Below are positions 51,994 through 60,780 of a stretch of 64,000 nt of DNA, piece after piece. The stretch is from Dysgonamonadaceae bacterium. Lineage in GTDB: Bacteria; Bacteroidota; Bacteroidia; Bacteroidales; Dysgonomonadaceae. The position numbers and the translations under genes were made by a program. Within the stretch, counting starts at the first letter, position 1. Each line of letters opens with the position of its first letter. The stretch lies in contig JAIRUA010000012.1 in the NCBI GenBank assembly GCA_031254645.1, positions 266,839 through 330,838 of the forward strand, written 5' to 3'. The notes beneath the pieces were generated by a model. That model searched no databases. It was not told where the DNA came from and saw only the letters and a list, made by a program, of their open reading frames with translations.

Positions 51994-52566
51994 TTATTCT
52001 CCTACAATTACTTTTGGGAAACGAATGGTTTTATCTCCCAATTCGTATCCTTTTTGAACACAATCTACAACCACGCCTTTCTTTGACTCGTCTTCTACGG
52101 GAATAGTGGTTACGGCTTCGAATCGGTCGGCATCAAAGGACTGTCCAACAGCTTCAATTTCCGTTACGCCGTGTTGTCTCAAAAAGTTGAGGAATTTTTG
52201 ATGAATCAACTCCATTCCTTCCAAAATAGCGTATTTGTTTTCTGCGTTGTGTAATGCCGTCTGTGCACGTTCGAAATCATCGACAAGCGAAATGATGTCT
52301 ATCAACACGCGTTCGCCGCCGCTTCTGATGAGGTCGGCTTTTTCTTTCATTGTGCGTTTGCGATAGTTGTCAAATTCGGCATTGAGACGAAGATAGTTAT
52401 CGTTGAGTCTGTCGTATTTTTGTTGAAGAGCATCTAATTCGTCTTCTTCGGACATAATTTCGTCTGTCAAATTGTCGCTATCTGCGTCATCTTGACCAAC
52501 GGGCATATCATTTTCTGCCTCATTCCATTCTTCGGAATAGGTATGTTCGTCTTTATTATGTTTCAT
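51994..52566 (-). CDS. grpE: Nucleotide exchange factor GrpE
   Basis: Nucleotide exchange factor of DnaK. The 190-residue protein has an acidic N-terminus, a long coiled coil (about 45-90; [26 protein letters not shown], seen in parts) and a C-terminal beta domain with [13 protein letters not shown] and [23 protein letters not shown]. Immediately upstream of dnaJ. Confidence 0.97.
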   Translation of the reverse strand: MKHNKDEHTYSEEWNEAENDMPVGQDDADSDNLTDEIMSEEDELDALQQKYDRLNDNYLRLNAEFDNYRKRTMKEKADLIRSGGERVLIDIISLVDDFERAQTALHNAENKYAILEGMELIHQKFLNFLRQHGVTEIEAVGQSFDADRFEAVTTIPVEDESKKGVVVDCVQKGYELGDKTIRFPKVIVGE

Positions 52567-52621
52567 ATCTACTATGTTTTATATCTTTGTTAGTGTATAG
52601 CAAATAGTTTGCCAAAAATCA

Positions 52622-53791
52622 TCAACCCTCCATTCCCTTAATGACCAACATCGGCATATCCGAATGGAACAACATACGTCGTGCAATACCCGGATTGAAC
52701 ATTCGCGCAAATATGTTGCGTCGCGAACTTGACAACGAAATCATATCAACGTTGTATTTATGCACAAATTTTTCCAACGCCATCTCTAATCCTTCTGTGT
52801 GGTCGATTAGTTTGTATTCGGTTTGCAGATTGGGGTATTGTTCAGCAAGGTGTTTTTGAAGACCGGACAGTTTGATTTCGTTCCACACATCTTCTTTTTT
52901 CGCGATATGTGCCAAATATATTTTTATCGGATATGGACTGAGAAATTTCATCATTATATCGAAAGCTTTGAACTCACGTGCCTGAAAATTAGTCAGGAAG
53001 ACTACATTTTTCATTTCGGACAGATCGGCTGACGTTCTTTCGGGAACGGCAAAAATAGGTGTTCTGCAGCCCTCTATCACTTCTGCTGTTACGCTGCCGA
53101 TGAGATCCAGTTCTTTGGCGTGCCTGCCGCGCGTACCCATTACGATAGCTGTTGGACGTTTCGTTTTGGAATATTCAATGATTTCTTCTTCCGGCAAGCC
53201 TTTTACTAAAACGGTAGAATATTCAATTTTCGGTAGTTTACCGGAAATAATTTCTTTTTCAATTTTGTCCGTCAATTTTTTCATTTCCTCTTCCATATTC
53301 TTTTTTAGGCTCTGATACAGTTTCTTATCGCTCATAGATAGCGGAAACGCTTCGCCAAAGGCTACTGTTGCGGGATAGGAGGGTAGGAAAAAGGCGTGAA
53401 ATAGTTTCGCTTTACAATTCAAATCTTCTGCTAGACGAAAACCGAACTCACAAGCTGTGAGCGAATAATCGGAAAAATCGACCGGAATAAGTATTTCGTG
53501 GTTTATGTCAATGAGCTTTTTTTCCGGTTTTTCATTATAATCTTCGTAATCTTCAACGTATGACGACAAATCGAGGTTTTCGATGATTTCCAATGCTCTT
53601 GGCAAATCGTTTTCATTGATGCGCACGCGCAAATTCCCTCGCATCACAGGCTGAATAATATTGACACCGTGTACGGCAGCAGGAATTCCTTCCGACTCGA
53701 GAATTGATTGTAAAATATACGCTTTTTCATACGTATGAATGGCTATTGTAACCAAATTGTCCGTTGTGGATTGTTGTTTATCTTTTTCCAT
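52622..53791 (-). CDS. Tandem universal stress protein with N-terminal DUF2007
   Basis: A 389-residue cytoplasmic protein. Residues about 10-80 fit DUF2007 (putative signal-transducing domain: YEKAYILQSILESEGIPA). Two UspA domains follow (about 97-245 and 255-389). The first has the ATP-type signature AIVMGTRGRHAKELDLIGSVTAEV; the second, shorter one lacks a clear GxG-9x-GS loop (SLSSSRRNIFARMF) and may not bind nucleotide. Such DUF2007-USP-USP proteins are known in Bacteroidales. The role is general stress adaptation. The gene stands alone, 55 bases upstream of grpE on the same strand. Confidence 0.82.
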   Translation of the reverse strand: MEKDKQQSTTDNLVTIAIHTYEKAYILQSILESEGIPAAVHGVNIIQPVMRGNLRVRINENDLPRALEIIENLDLSSYVEDYEDYNEKPEKKLIDINHEILIPVDFSDYSLTACEFGFRLAEDLNCKAKLFHAFFLPSYPATVAFGEAFPLSMSDKKLYQSLKKNMEEEMKKLTDKIEKEIISGKLPKIEYSTVLVKGLPEEEIIEYSKTKRPTAIVMGTRGRHAKELDLIGSVTAEVIEGCRTPIFAVPERTSADLSEMKNVVFLTNFQAREFKAFDIMMKFLSPYPIKIYLAHIAKKEDVWNEIKLSGLQKHLAEQYPNLQTEYKLIDHTEGLEMALEKFVHKYNVDMISLSSSRRNIFARMFNPGIARRMLFHSDMPMLVIKGMEG

Positions 53792-53837
53792 AAGTAGTTG
53801 TTGTTTTTAATTATAACAAAAATTGTAGGCATTTGGT

Positions 53838-53927
53838 TTAGATAAAAGACGAAAGACTTATAGACGGAAGACTTTTAGACTGTTTCTTGCTAGTCTATTG
53901 TCTTTTGTCTATAAGTCTTTCGTTTTA
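53838..53927. repeat. Intergenic palindromic repeat (AAAAGACGAAAGACTT family)
   Basis: GATAAAAGACGAAAGACTTATAGAC on the left is mirrored by GTCTATAAGTCTTTCGTTTTA on the right, with an inner AGACTTTTAGACTG / TAGTCTATTGTCTTTTGTC pairing. It lies 3' of the HTH gene and before the USP gene. Confidence 0.7.
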
Positions 53928-53935
53928 CAGCCTGC

Positions 53936-54241
53936 TTATTCCGCTGTTTCTTCAAACTCTTCCAACTCTTCTACAACTTCACTTTTGGGATAATCGTTGA
54001 GTCCTAAAATTTTCAACGCTTTGTCGAAAATAGTTGTGTCGTCGAGTATCACAATTCCTCCGTCGGGTCCTGGCTCAATGTGAAATCCCACACTTTTGCC
54101 TTGGTTGTAATTGTATCCACCAAAATAGTTTCTGACAGTTTCGGGTGTCATACCCAACTCTTCCGCTATTTGATGAATACTGCCGTTGGGCAACTTGTCT
54201 TTCAGTGCTCTAAGCTCATTGAATGTAATCGTTCTTGCCAT
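53936..54241 (-). CDS. Small helix-turn-helix DNA-binding protein
   Basis: A 101-residue protein. Residues 7-45 (NELRALKDKLPNGSIHQIAEELGMTPETVRNYF, read in parts) form a helix-turn-helix resembling sigma-70 region 4/Mor type folds. A glycine-rich basic stretch (GGYNYNQGKSVGFHIEPGP), a hydrophobic strand (IVILDD) and a strongly acidic tail (EVVEELEEFEETAE) follow. I recall near-identical small proteins in many Bacteroidales, annotated only as DNA-binding. Function unknown. Confidence 0.6.
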   Translation of the reverse strand: MARTITFNELRALKDKLPNGSIHQIAEELGMTPETVRNYFGGYNYNQGKSVGFHIEPGPDGGIVILDDTTIFDKALKILGLNDYPKSEVVEELEEFEETAE

Positions 54242-54379
54242 GGTTCTCTATTTTTATTTGTTTATAATACAGTGAATCTTATTTTGATGCCCTAAACTTA
54301 CAATAAAAAATTGATATGACAAATTTTTATTGCACTTTTTCGCAAAAAAAACTTTTTTCTGTATAATATGAACAACTAA

Positions 54380-55090
54380 TTAATACGGCAAAGTTTTCAA
54401 GATTTGTGCGAATATAATGACGAATATTAAGTATCCTGCCATACCTGCCGAAAATATTTTTCCGTGTTGTTCGGAATATAAATGCGTTCTTTCTCTATAC
54501 GTCTTGTGAAACAGTTTTTGCCGGACAACAATCAGTATTCCGTACAAAATAAATGCTATCAATGTACCGGCAATGACTCCGCCGATAACATCTGTGATAA
54601 AATGCACTCCGAGATAAATACGTGTGTAGCCTTGCAGAAGTGCCCAAATGAGTGTAACGATTGTTACCCAACGGTATCTAAATACCATTGATAAGAAAAC
54701 GGCGAAACCGAAAGCATTTGTGGCGTGTCCGGAAATGAATCCGAATCGTCCGCCTGTGTATCCATTTACTATAGTTACTATTTCTTCGAAATCGGGGTGT
54801 CGCGAGGGACGAAAACGCTCAAAGAAAGGTTTCATAAATCCGGACGAGAACTGGTCGCATAGGGCGAAAATCGCTATCAGGAAAACAGTCATCAGAATGG
54901 CTTCTTTTTTTTGCGTTTTATAAAAAAACACGAACAAGACGAAAAGATAGAGCGGAATCCATACCCAACGCCCGCTTAACGTCCACATTATATTGTCGAG
55001 AAAAATGGAATCGCTGCCGTTTAAGAATAAAAACCAATCACGCTCCCACGGAATAAGATTTTCTGCCCATTCTTTTAAACTTTCTTTCAT
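54380..55090 (-). CDS. PAP2-family membrane phosphatase
   Basis: A 236-residue inner-membrane lipid phosphatase. It has about six hydrophobic helices and the three active-site motifs: KPFFERFRPSRHP (KxxxxxxRP), ISGHATNAFG (SGH) and RIYLGVHFITDVIGG (SRxxxGxHxxxD, with Thr-Arg before Ile-Tyr). The likely substrate is undecaprenyl pyrophosphate or phosphatidic acid. The start is ATG 55090, which overlaps the batD-batE stop by ATGA, making this the last gene of the Bat operon; a longer frame would overlap that gene further and adds non-conserved basic residues. Confidence 0.85.
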   Translation of the reverse strand: MKESLKEWAENLIPWERDWFLFLNGSDSIFLDNIMWTLSGRWVWIPLYLFVLFVFFYKTQKKEAILMTVFLIAIFALCDQFSSGFMKPFFERFRPSRHPDFEEIVTIVNGYTGGRFGFISGHATNAFGFAVFLSMVFRYRWVTIVTLIWALLQGYTRIYLGVHFITDVIGGVIAGTLIAFILYGILIVVRQKLFHKTYRERTHLYSEQHGKIFSAGMAGYLIFVIIFAQILKTLPY

Positions 55091-57699
55091 ATTCTTTCCA
55101 CGTTGTGTTTCAATGTCCAACCAACGCTTCCGTTGTCGATTTCTATTTCGTACCAATTGCTATCGCTGTTTCTGATACGCACTTTTGTGCCTTCGTGCAG
55201 TTGGAAAAGTTGGTTGCTATTGGCATCGGGCGAAGCTTGTACCGATATGCCGCTTGGCATTACAATGGCGAAATCTCTGTTTACCCGTTCGCTTTTTTGT
55301 CTGAATGCGAATGCATTGGCGGCAATCATTAAAAAGAAAATAACGATTCCGGTGTAAAATGCTGTTTTTCGCGCCCATATCAAGCGAACAAACATAAACA
55401 CAGCGATACAACCCAGAAACAACAAAAACAGTGCGATGCCTGTTGCTGCCCATTGGTTTGAATTGAACAGATTGCGAATATTATTTACCCAACTTGTTAC
55501 AAATACTGTTCCGCTTTGTTCAATGCGGTCGATTGTATGTGCTCTTGCGAAACGAAGATTGTGGCGAATATCACTATCGCCGGGATTGAGTAAAAATGCT
55601 CTTTCGAAATTCAAAATGGCTTTACCCAATTCGTTTTGACGGAAATAAGCGTTGCCGAGATTATAATATAGTTGTGCCGATTCTTTGTTTTCGACAATTC
55701 CCTGCGCGATGATTTGTTCGAAAAGTTCGGCGCTTCGTGCGAAGTCGCCATCTCGAAATGCTTGTTCAGCTTCAGTTGTTGTTTGGGCGAATGTGGCAAA
55801 ATTGCAGGCGAAAACGAAAATCAATGCAATATACGCCTTCGTGCTTTTATGCTTTCGCGTCTTCGTGCTATTTAATTTATTTTCCATTTCTCCAATTGCC
55901 TCCACTGTTTCATTATATAATTTATCCATTGCTGCATCACTTTCGGCAGGAGCATATCGGGCAAACTCGCAAGTGTTGAGAATATCCATAAACTTGTTGA
56001 TAAGCGTATCGCTTACGCCCGATTTCGATAACTCGGCTTCGATATTGTTTTTCGATAATTGCGCTACCGGAATCGATAATTTGTCGCTGAAATATCCCCA
56101 AAGGGCACGTAAAACTTCGTCATAGAATTTCGCTTTGTCGTGCGCTTTCAAATATTTTCCGGCGACTTTCAGGCGTTTTGTTGCCATCCTGTTTGCTTTC
56201 TTCGTGCGCATTAACGTTACATTGGCGTTTTCGCGTATTTGCTTTCTGTTCAGTATATAAACTGTTGTCAGCAAAACAAATGGGATAATATACCATAACC
56301 AGTATTTAAGCGAACCAACGAAGAAATTACTACGTGAAATGAAAGTCGGTTCACTAAGTTTCAAGAAACGAATATCTTGCTCCACACGCACATCTTGACG
56401 ATTGACAAAAGTGCCCGTTGTCGCCCGATTCTCATCACGAGCGATTTGTAATACGTATTCCGGCGAACGTTCGGTGCGATACGCATTGGTGTTCAAATCG
56501 AAATAGGTAAATTCGATGGGTGGAATGGTAAATTCGCCTTCGTGGCGCGGAATAAACATATATTCGATGGTGCGCATTCCTGTCAACCCGTTTGTGGTAA
56601 CGTTGAAGTTTTGATTAATTGTTGGATCAAACACCTCGAAACTCGCTGGAAATTGCACTTCGGGCGTACGGATTAGTTTCATATTTCCTGTTCCCGATAT
56701 TTCCAATCGAATGGTAATTGCCTCATTCGCCGTTGTTTCTGTTGTACTGATGCTCGGACGGAATGTAAATGTGCCTACGGCATTTGAGAAATTTGTTGGT
56801 CGCGGTGTAGGTAACGGTTTCACGTTGATTGTTACCGGATTGGTTGTAAGCACCCTTCTCACATCGGTCATCACTTCCTGCGAACCGAAAAAGGTAGACA
56901 CTCGTCTGCCCGACGGCACGGAAAAAGTCATATCCAAACTTCCGGTCGGAATGGTCATTTGCCCTGAACGTTGCGGGAAAAGTAAAACGCGTCTCAAATC
57001 TGCCGTGAAATAGTTTCTGTCGTTGTAACGCTCCATTTGCAGTTGTACGTTTCTTGGCAAATCTACTTCTTCCACCATAAATCCTTCAAATTCGGGAAAT
57101 TCGATTCTTCCGATATCCGAAACATTCAATGTGGTATAAAAGCGAAATGTTACGGTAAATCCTTCTTGTTCAAAGGGGTTGTTTTTTGTAACAATGGCGC
57201 GAATGAAAGCATCGTTTGCCGAAACAGTTCCCGGTGTTGATGATGCACTTGATGGTTGTTGTCCGTTTGATCCTGCGCTTTGTTGCGGTTGCGCATCGGG
57301 CGGCAGTACGGTTATTGACACCGAATTGGATTGATAATTTGAACCTCCTACATTAATAGAAGCCGGCGTGATAGTGAACGTTCCGGTTTGCCTTGCCATC
57401 AAAGTATAGGTGTAAGTAACGGAAGTATTTGACGTGCTTTGTCCGTTTACTACGCTCATACTGTGGCTCGTAGAGGTAGCGGGACCAAAAAGCACATCGA
57501 AACCTTCGATATTTGGTAAACGAATATCGCGCCCTTCTCTGTTGAGGGTGTAAACGAGACGGAATTGCTGTCCTTCGACTACTTGTGCGGGAGCAGATGC
57601 TCGGAATGTTACTTGCTGAGCATTGCTGATAGCTGTGTTGCTTACGAACAGAGCTATCAGAAAGAGGAGATATGTATATATTGTATTTATATGTTTCAT
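55087..57699 (-). CDS. batD: BatD-BatE fusion protein
   Basis: An 870-residue envelope protein. After a signal peptide (ends SNAQ), the BatD part (about 30-430) has repeated Ig-like beta domains, then a membrane helix (about 473-490) and a cytoplasmic helical domain to about residue 600. At 615-650 the sequence MENKLNSTKTRKHKS then a hydrophobic segment ending FATFAQ looks like the start and signal peptide of a separate BatE, followed by TPR repeats (SAQLYYNLGNAYFRQNELGKA), two more membrane helices (about 755-800) and a C-terminal SH3-like domain. In Bacteroides batD and batE are separate, as I recall; here they read through without a stop. Bat proteins support aerotolerance and envelope integrity. 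Confidence 0.85.
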   Translation of the reverse strand: MKHINTIYTYLLFLIALFVSNTAISNAQQVTFRASAPAQVVEGQQFRLVYTLNREGRDIRLPNIEGFDVLFGPATSTSHSMSVVNGQSTSNTSVTYTYTLMARQTGTFTITPASINVGGSNYQSNSVSITVLPPDAQPQQSAGSNGQQPSSASSTPGTVSANDAFIRAIVTKNNPFEQEGFTVTFRFYTTLNVSDIGRIEFPEFEGFMVEEVDLPRNVQLQMERYNDRNYFTADLRRVLLFPQRSGQMTIPTGSLDMTFSVPSGRRVSTFFGSQEVMTDVRRVLTTNPVTINVKPLPTPRPTNFSNAVGTFTFRPSISTTETTANEAITIRLEISGTGNMKLIRTPEVQFPASFEVFDPTINQNFNVTTNGLTGMRTIEYMFIPRHEGEFTIPPIEFTYFDLNTNAYRTERSPEYVLQIARDENRATTGTFVNRQDVRVEQDIRFLKLSEPTFISRSNFFVGSLKYWLWYIIPFVLLTTVYILNRKQIRENANVTLMRTKKANRMATKRLKVAGKYLKAHDKAKFYDEVLRALWGYFSDKLSIPVAQLSKNNIEAELSKSGVSDTLINKFMDILNTCEFARYAPAESDAAMDKLYNETVEAIGEMENKLNSTKTRKHKSTKAYIALIFVFACNFATFAQTTTEAEQAFRDGDFARSAELFEQIIAQGIVENKESAQLYYNLGNAYFRQNELGKAILNFERAFLLNPGDSDIRHNLRFARAHTIDRIEQSGTVFVTSWVNNIRNLFNSNQWAATGIALFLLFLGCIAVFMFVRLIWARKTAFYTGIVIFFLMIAANAFAFRQKSERVNRDFAIVMPSGISVQASPDANSNQLFQLHEGTKVRIRNSDSNWYEIEIDNGSVGWTLKHNVERI

Positions 57700-57728
57700 T
57701 GAAACGTTATTTCGTTTATCTATTTTTT

Positions 57729-57760
57729 GAAACGCAGCACGCTACGTCTCTACATAGCCA
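57729..57760. repeat. Partial palindromic repeat (ACGCAGCACGCTACGTCTCTAC)
   Basis: AACGCAGCACGCTACGTCTCTACATAG between batC and batD resembles one arm of a GTAGAGACGTAGC.TGCTACGTCTCTAC palindrome seen in many bacterial genomes; only about one arm plus the centre is preserved here. Confidence 0.4.
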
Positions 57761-57804
57761 ACAACCGATTGAACATTAATCATTTATCGCTAATCATTAG
57801 AAAA

Positions 57805-58560
57805 TTACCAATTCCTATTATTCCGCCTATTATCATTCATTTGTTGTTCTCGTTCTGCGGCGCGCATTCGTTGTACACGCTCTTGTGTTTCGCGCTCATC
57901 TTGTTCGATTGCTTGCAAAATCTGACGTGCATTTTCGCGCGACATTTGTTCGGGTTCGTCTCTTTGTTCTAACTGTTGATTTTGGTTCTGTTGTCTATCT
58001 TCGTTTTGTTCTTGCTGTTGCTCTTGCTGATCTTGTTGCTCATCGTCATCGCCACCACCACCATCATCTTCCTCTTCGTTGTCTTGAATCAATCGCTGCA
58101 CCACTGCCAGGTTGTAACGCGTTTCATCGTCTGACGGATTTAGTCGCAATGCCATTTTGTAGGCTTCGAGACTGTTTTGCAGTCGTTCGCCATCAAGTCC
58201 GCCTTGTACATTCTCTGCTGCCGAAGCCAACAAAACATTGCCGATATTGTGCCACGCAGCAGACATCGCTGAAGGATTGTCGCGTTCCAACGAAAGGAAG
58301 TTTTGAAACTGTTCCGCTGCTCCTTCCCACTCACCTTCACGATAAAGCGCGTTGCCAAGATTGAAAATCGCTTCTTTTGACGTTGGATTTTCGTTTATCG
58401 CATTTTCATAGAAAGTGGTTGCTTCGGAAAATTTTTGTTGGTTGTACACCCTGTTTCCTTTGCGAATATTTGTTCGCACGTCTCTCTGTGCCGAAATCGA
58501 TGTAGGAACGATTACCAACAGTAGAAAAAAGAGAATATATTTGGATATACTTGCGTTCAT
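57805..58560 (-). CDS. batC: BatC-like TPR protein
   Basis: A 251-residue exported protein: signal peptide residues 1-23 (ends SISAQ), three to four TPR repeats (about 30-160; EAIFNLGNALYREGEWEGAAEQF), then a low-complexity acidic and glutamine-rich segment (EEEDDGGGGDDDEQQDQQ) and a charged coiled tail to the end. The layout matches BatC of the Bat operon. ATG 58560 overlaps the batB stop by ATGA and places the signal peptide at the N-terminus. Confidence 0.85.
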   Translation of the reverse strand: MNASISKYILFFLLLVIVPTSISAQRDVRTNIRKGNRVYNQQKFSEATTFYENAINENPTSKEAIFNLGNALYREGEWEGAAEQFQNFLSLERDNPSAMSAAWHNIGNVLLASAAENVQGGLDGERLQNSLEAYKMALRLNPSDDETRYNLAVVQRLIQDNEEEDDGGGGDDDEQQDQQEQQQEQNEDRQQNQNQQLEQRDEPEQMSRENARQILQAIEQDERETQERVQRMRAAEREQQMNDNRRNNRNW

Positions 58561-59579
58561 TTGAATAATCTGATGTTTCTGAATAATCGATTTTTTTTGT
58601 CGAAAATAAGAATTTCCACAAAAAGCAAAATGAATACTATCCACGCAAATAGCGGAAACTTTTCGCCGTATTCGGAATAAGACAAACCGGCTACTGTGCT
58701 CGTTTCCAGTTCATCGAGCTGCGATTCCAATGTGCGAAGGGCTGTGTTTGTATTGTCTGCCTGCACGTAAAATCCGCCACCGGCTTGTGCAATTTCGATA
58801 CACATCTGTTCGTTGAGACGTGTAACAACAATGTTTCCTTCGTTATCGGTCATAAAATTGTTGCTGTATTCCGATATTGGTACAGGTGCGCCTTCCGGTG
58901 TTCCAATACCGACCACACTTACCATAATTCCGGCTCTTGCGGCTTCTTGTGCTGCTTCGATGGCGCCGCCTTCGTGATCTTCGCCGTCGGTAATAATTAT
59001 AATGGCTCTGCTCACATCTCTATCGCTTGAAAACGAATTTATACCGAGATTTATTGCCTGTCCGATAGCCGTTCCCTGTATCGGAACAAGGTTCGTGTCA
59101 ATCGTATTGAGGAAAATTCTTGCCGATTGCGTGTCCGATGTGAGCGGCATTTGCACGAATGCTTCGCCTGCGAAAACAATGAGGGCGATTCTGTCGTTAC
59201 TGCGAATATCAATCAATCGTGATAAAATTTGTTTGGCGCGCGCCAACCGGTTGGGTGATACATCTCTCGCCATCATTGAGTTGGATACGTCAATAGCAAT
59301 AACAAGTTCGATACCGTCCCTTTCCACCACTTCTGCCCTTGTGCCAAATTGCGGACGCGCGATCAAGATAATGCCAAAACACAATGTCGCAAAAATGAGC
59401 CAAAATTTCAGATATGAGCGTTTTAACGACATTTCGGGCATCATCGTTTTGAGCATAGAAAGCACACCCATCTTTTGTACATCTTTTCGTTTTTTGATGT
59501 TCAATAAGATGTATATCGCAAGCAACAAGGGCATTGCAATAAACAACCATAGGTATTCCGGATTTCCGAATCTAAACAT
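58557..59579 (-). CDS. batB: BatB von Willebrand factor A protein
   Basis: A 340-residue inner-membrane protein with two N-terminal helices (about 8-28 and 56-75), a VWA domain (about 90-280) with the MIDAS motif AIDVSNSMMARD (DxSxS) and TDGEDHEGG, and a C-terminal helix. It is paralogous to batA upstream. The start ATG 59579 gives MFRFGNPEYLWLF, the usual beginning of such proteins; a longer frame runs into the repeat between batA and batB. Confidence 0.9.
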   Translation of the reverse strand: MFRFGNPEYLWLFIAMPLLLAIYILLNIKKRKDVQKMGVLSMLKTMMPEMSLKRSYLKFWLIFATLCFGIILIARPQFGTRAEVVERDGIELVIAIDVSNSMMARDVSPNRLARAKQILSRLIDIRSNDRIALIVFAGEAFVQMPLTSDTQSARIFLNTIDTNLVPIQGTAIGQAINLGINSFSSDRDVSRAIIIITDGEDHEGGAIEAAQEAARAGIMVSVVGIGTPEGAPVPISEYSNNFMTDNEGNIVVTRLNEQMCIEIAQAGGGFYVQADNTNTALRTLESQLDELETSTVAGLSYSEYGEKFPLFAWIVFILLFVEILIFDKKNRLFRNIRLFK

Positions 59580-59591
59580 ATTTTTTTCTTT

Positions 59592-59713
59592 TTGCGCCTG
59601 AAAGGCGTGATTTTCATAACCGCAGGTCAACGACCTGCGGTTGGTCTAAATGTCGGACTCCTGCCTGAAAGGCAGGACAATCCGACTTGCCGAGTCCTGC
59701 CTTTCAGGCTAAG
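59592..59713. repeat. REP-like GC-rich palindromic repeats between batA and batB
   Basis: Contains the perfect hairpin CCGCAGGTC-AAC-GACCTGCGG (59620-59640) and a second set built from GTCGGACTCCTGCC, GAAAGGCAGGAC, TCCGAC and GAGTCCTGCCTTTCAGGC. It is far more GC-rich than its surroundings. The batA stop (TAG, 59709-59711) lies at its edge. Confidence 0.8.
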
Positions 59714-60692
59714 GAATATTCCGCAACCACGTTCTTCTCAACAACAATTCTATCAATATCAATCCCAACGTCCAAAGAGCAAATCGCAAAAACAGCTCCT
59801 GACGGCGACTAATATTCTGTGAGACAATAATATCTCTTTCCATTGCATCAATCTCATCATAAATACGAGCAAGACCTTCGGTATCTTCCGCACGGAAATG
59901 CTGTCCTCCGGTCATTCTTGCAATTTCGATGAGAGTTGGCATATCAACATCAGACTCCATAGTTTGCATACGTACACCAAACGGCGTATTCATAGGTATG
60001 GGTACCATTCCTTCTCTGCCTACGCCTATAGTGTGAACTCTAATGCCTTCAGCGCGAGCTAAATCGGCTGCTGTCATTGGGGCAATTTGTCCACGATTGT
60101 TTGCCCCGTCCGTTAGCAAAATCACGACTCTCGATTCCGATTGACTATGTCTCAGCCGATTGATGGAAGTTGCCAAACCAAGTCCGATTGCCGTGCCGTC
60201 TTCAATCATTCCGAAATCTACTTCGTTCAACATATTCAGCAATATGGCGTGGTCGTTTGTAAGTGGGACTTGTGTGAAACTTTCACCGGCAAAAATCACT
60301 AATCCGATGTTATCGTTTGGTCTGTCGATGATGAAATTTGCAGCCACTCTTTTGGCGGCTACCAAGCGATTAGGCAATAAATCTTGCGCCATCATTGAGC
60401 CGGAAATGTCGAGTGCTAATACAATATCAATTCCTTTTGTTTCTGTTTCTTCCCAACTGTGTGTCGATTGAGGACGGGCAATGACAATGATTATGAGTGC
60501 GATAGAAATCAATCGCAGCAAAAATGGGAAATGACGCATATATACCCTAAATGTCGGTCTTATTCCTTTGAATGCGTTGGTGGAAGCGAGCTTGAACGAA
60601 GCTTGCACTTTCGACAAACGTATCACATACCACGCAATTAGAGGAATGAGTAGTAATAAGAGGTATAAATATGTAGGGTGCAAAAATTGCAT
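59709..60692 (-). CDS. batA: BatA von Willebrand factor A protein
   Basis: A 327-residue membrane protein: N-terminal helices (about 8-24 and 53-75), a VWA domain (about 85-290) with the MIDAS motif ALDISGSMMAQD and LLTDGANNRG, and a C-terminal helix (about 300-320). It is the first of the two VWA genes of the Bat operon. The start ATG gives MQFLHPTYLYLLLLL, typical for BatA. Confidence 0.92.
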   Translation of the reverse strand: MQFLHPTYLYLLLLLIPLIAWYVIRLSKVQASFKLASTNAFKGIRPTFRVYMRHFPFLLRLISIALIIIVIARPQSTHSWEETETKGIDIVLALDISGSMMAQDLLPNRLVAAKRVAANFIIDRPNDNIGLVIFAGESFTQVPLTNDHAILLNMLNEVDFGMIEDGTAIGLGLATSINRLRHSQSESRVVILLTDGANNRGQIAPMTAADLARAEGIRVHTIGVGREGMVPIPMNTPFGVRMQTMESDVDMPTLIEIARMTGGQHFRAEDTEGLARIYDEIDAMERDIIVSQNISRRQELFLRFALWTLGLILIELLLRRTWLRNIP

Positions 60693-60698
60693 AAAATA

Positions 60699-60780
60699 TT
60701 ATTTACGATTTACGATTTTAGATTTACGATTGAAAGCGCAGTCTCTGCAAATCTAAAATCGTAAATCTAAAATCGTAAAT
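60699..60780. repeat. Intergenic palindromic repeat (ATTTACGATTTTAG family)
   Basis: ATTTACGATTTACGATTTTAGATTTACGATT on the left is mirrored by AAATCTAAAATCGTAAATCTAAAATCGTAAAT on the right; the centre is AAGCGCAGTCTCTGC. It fills the whole gap between batA and the BatD-like gene, and its right end abuts that gene's stop codon. Confidence 0.85.

Noticed and set aside
57885..58364. 159-residue open frame opposite batC
   Set aside because: Its long His and Leu runs are the complement of the acidic and glutamine-rich tract of BatC; no independent support.
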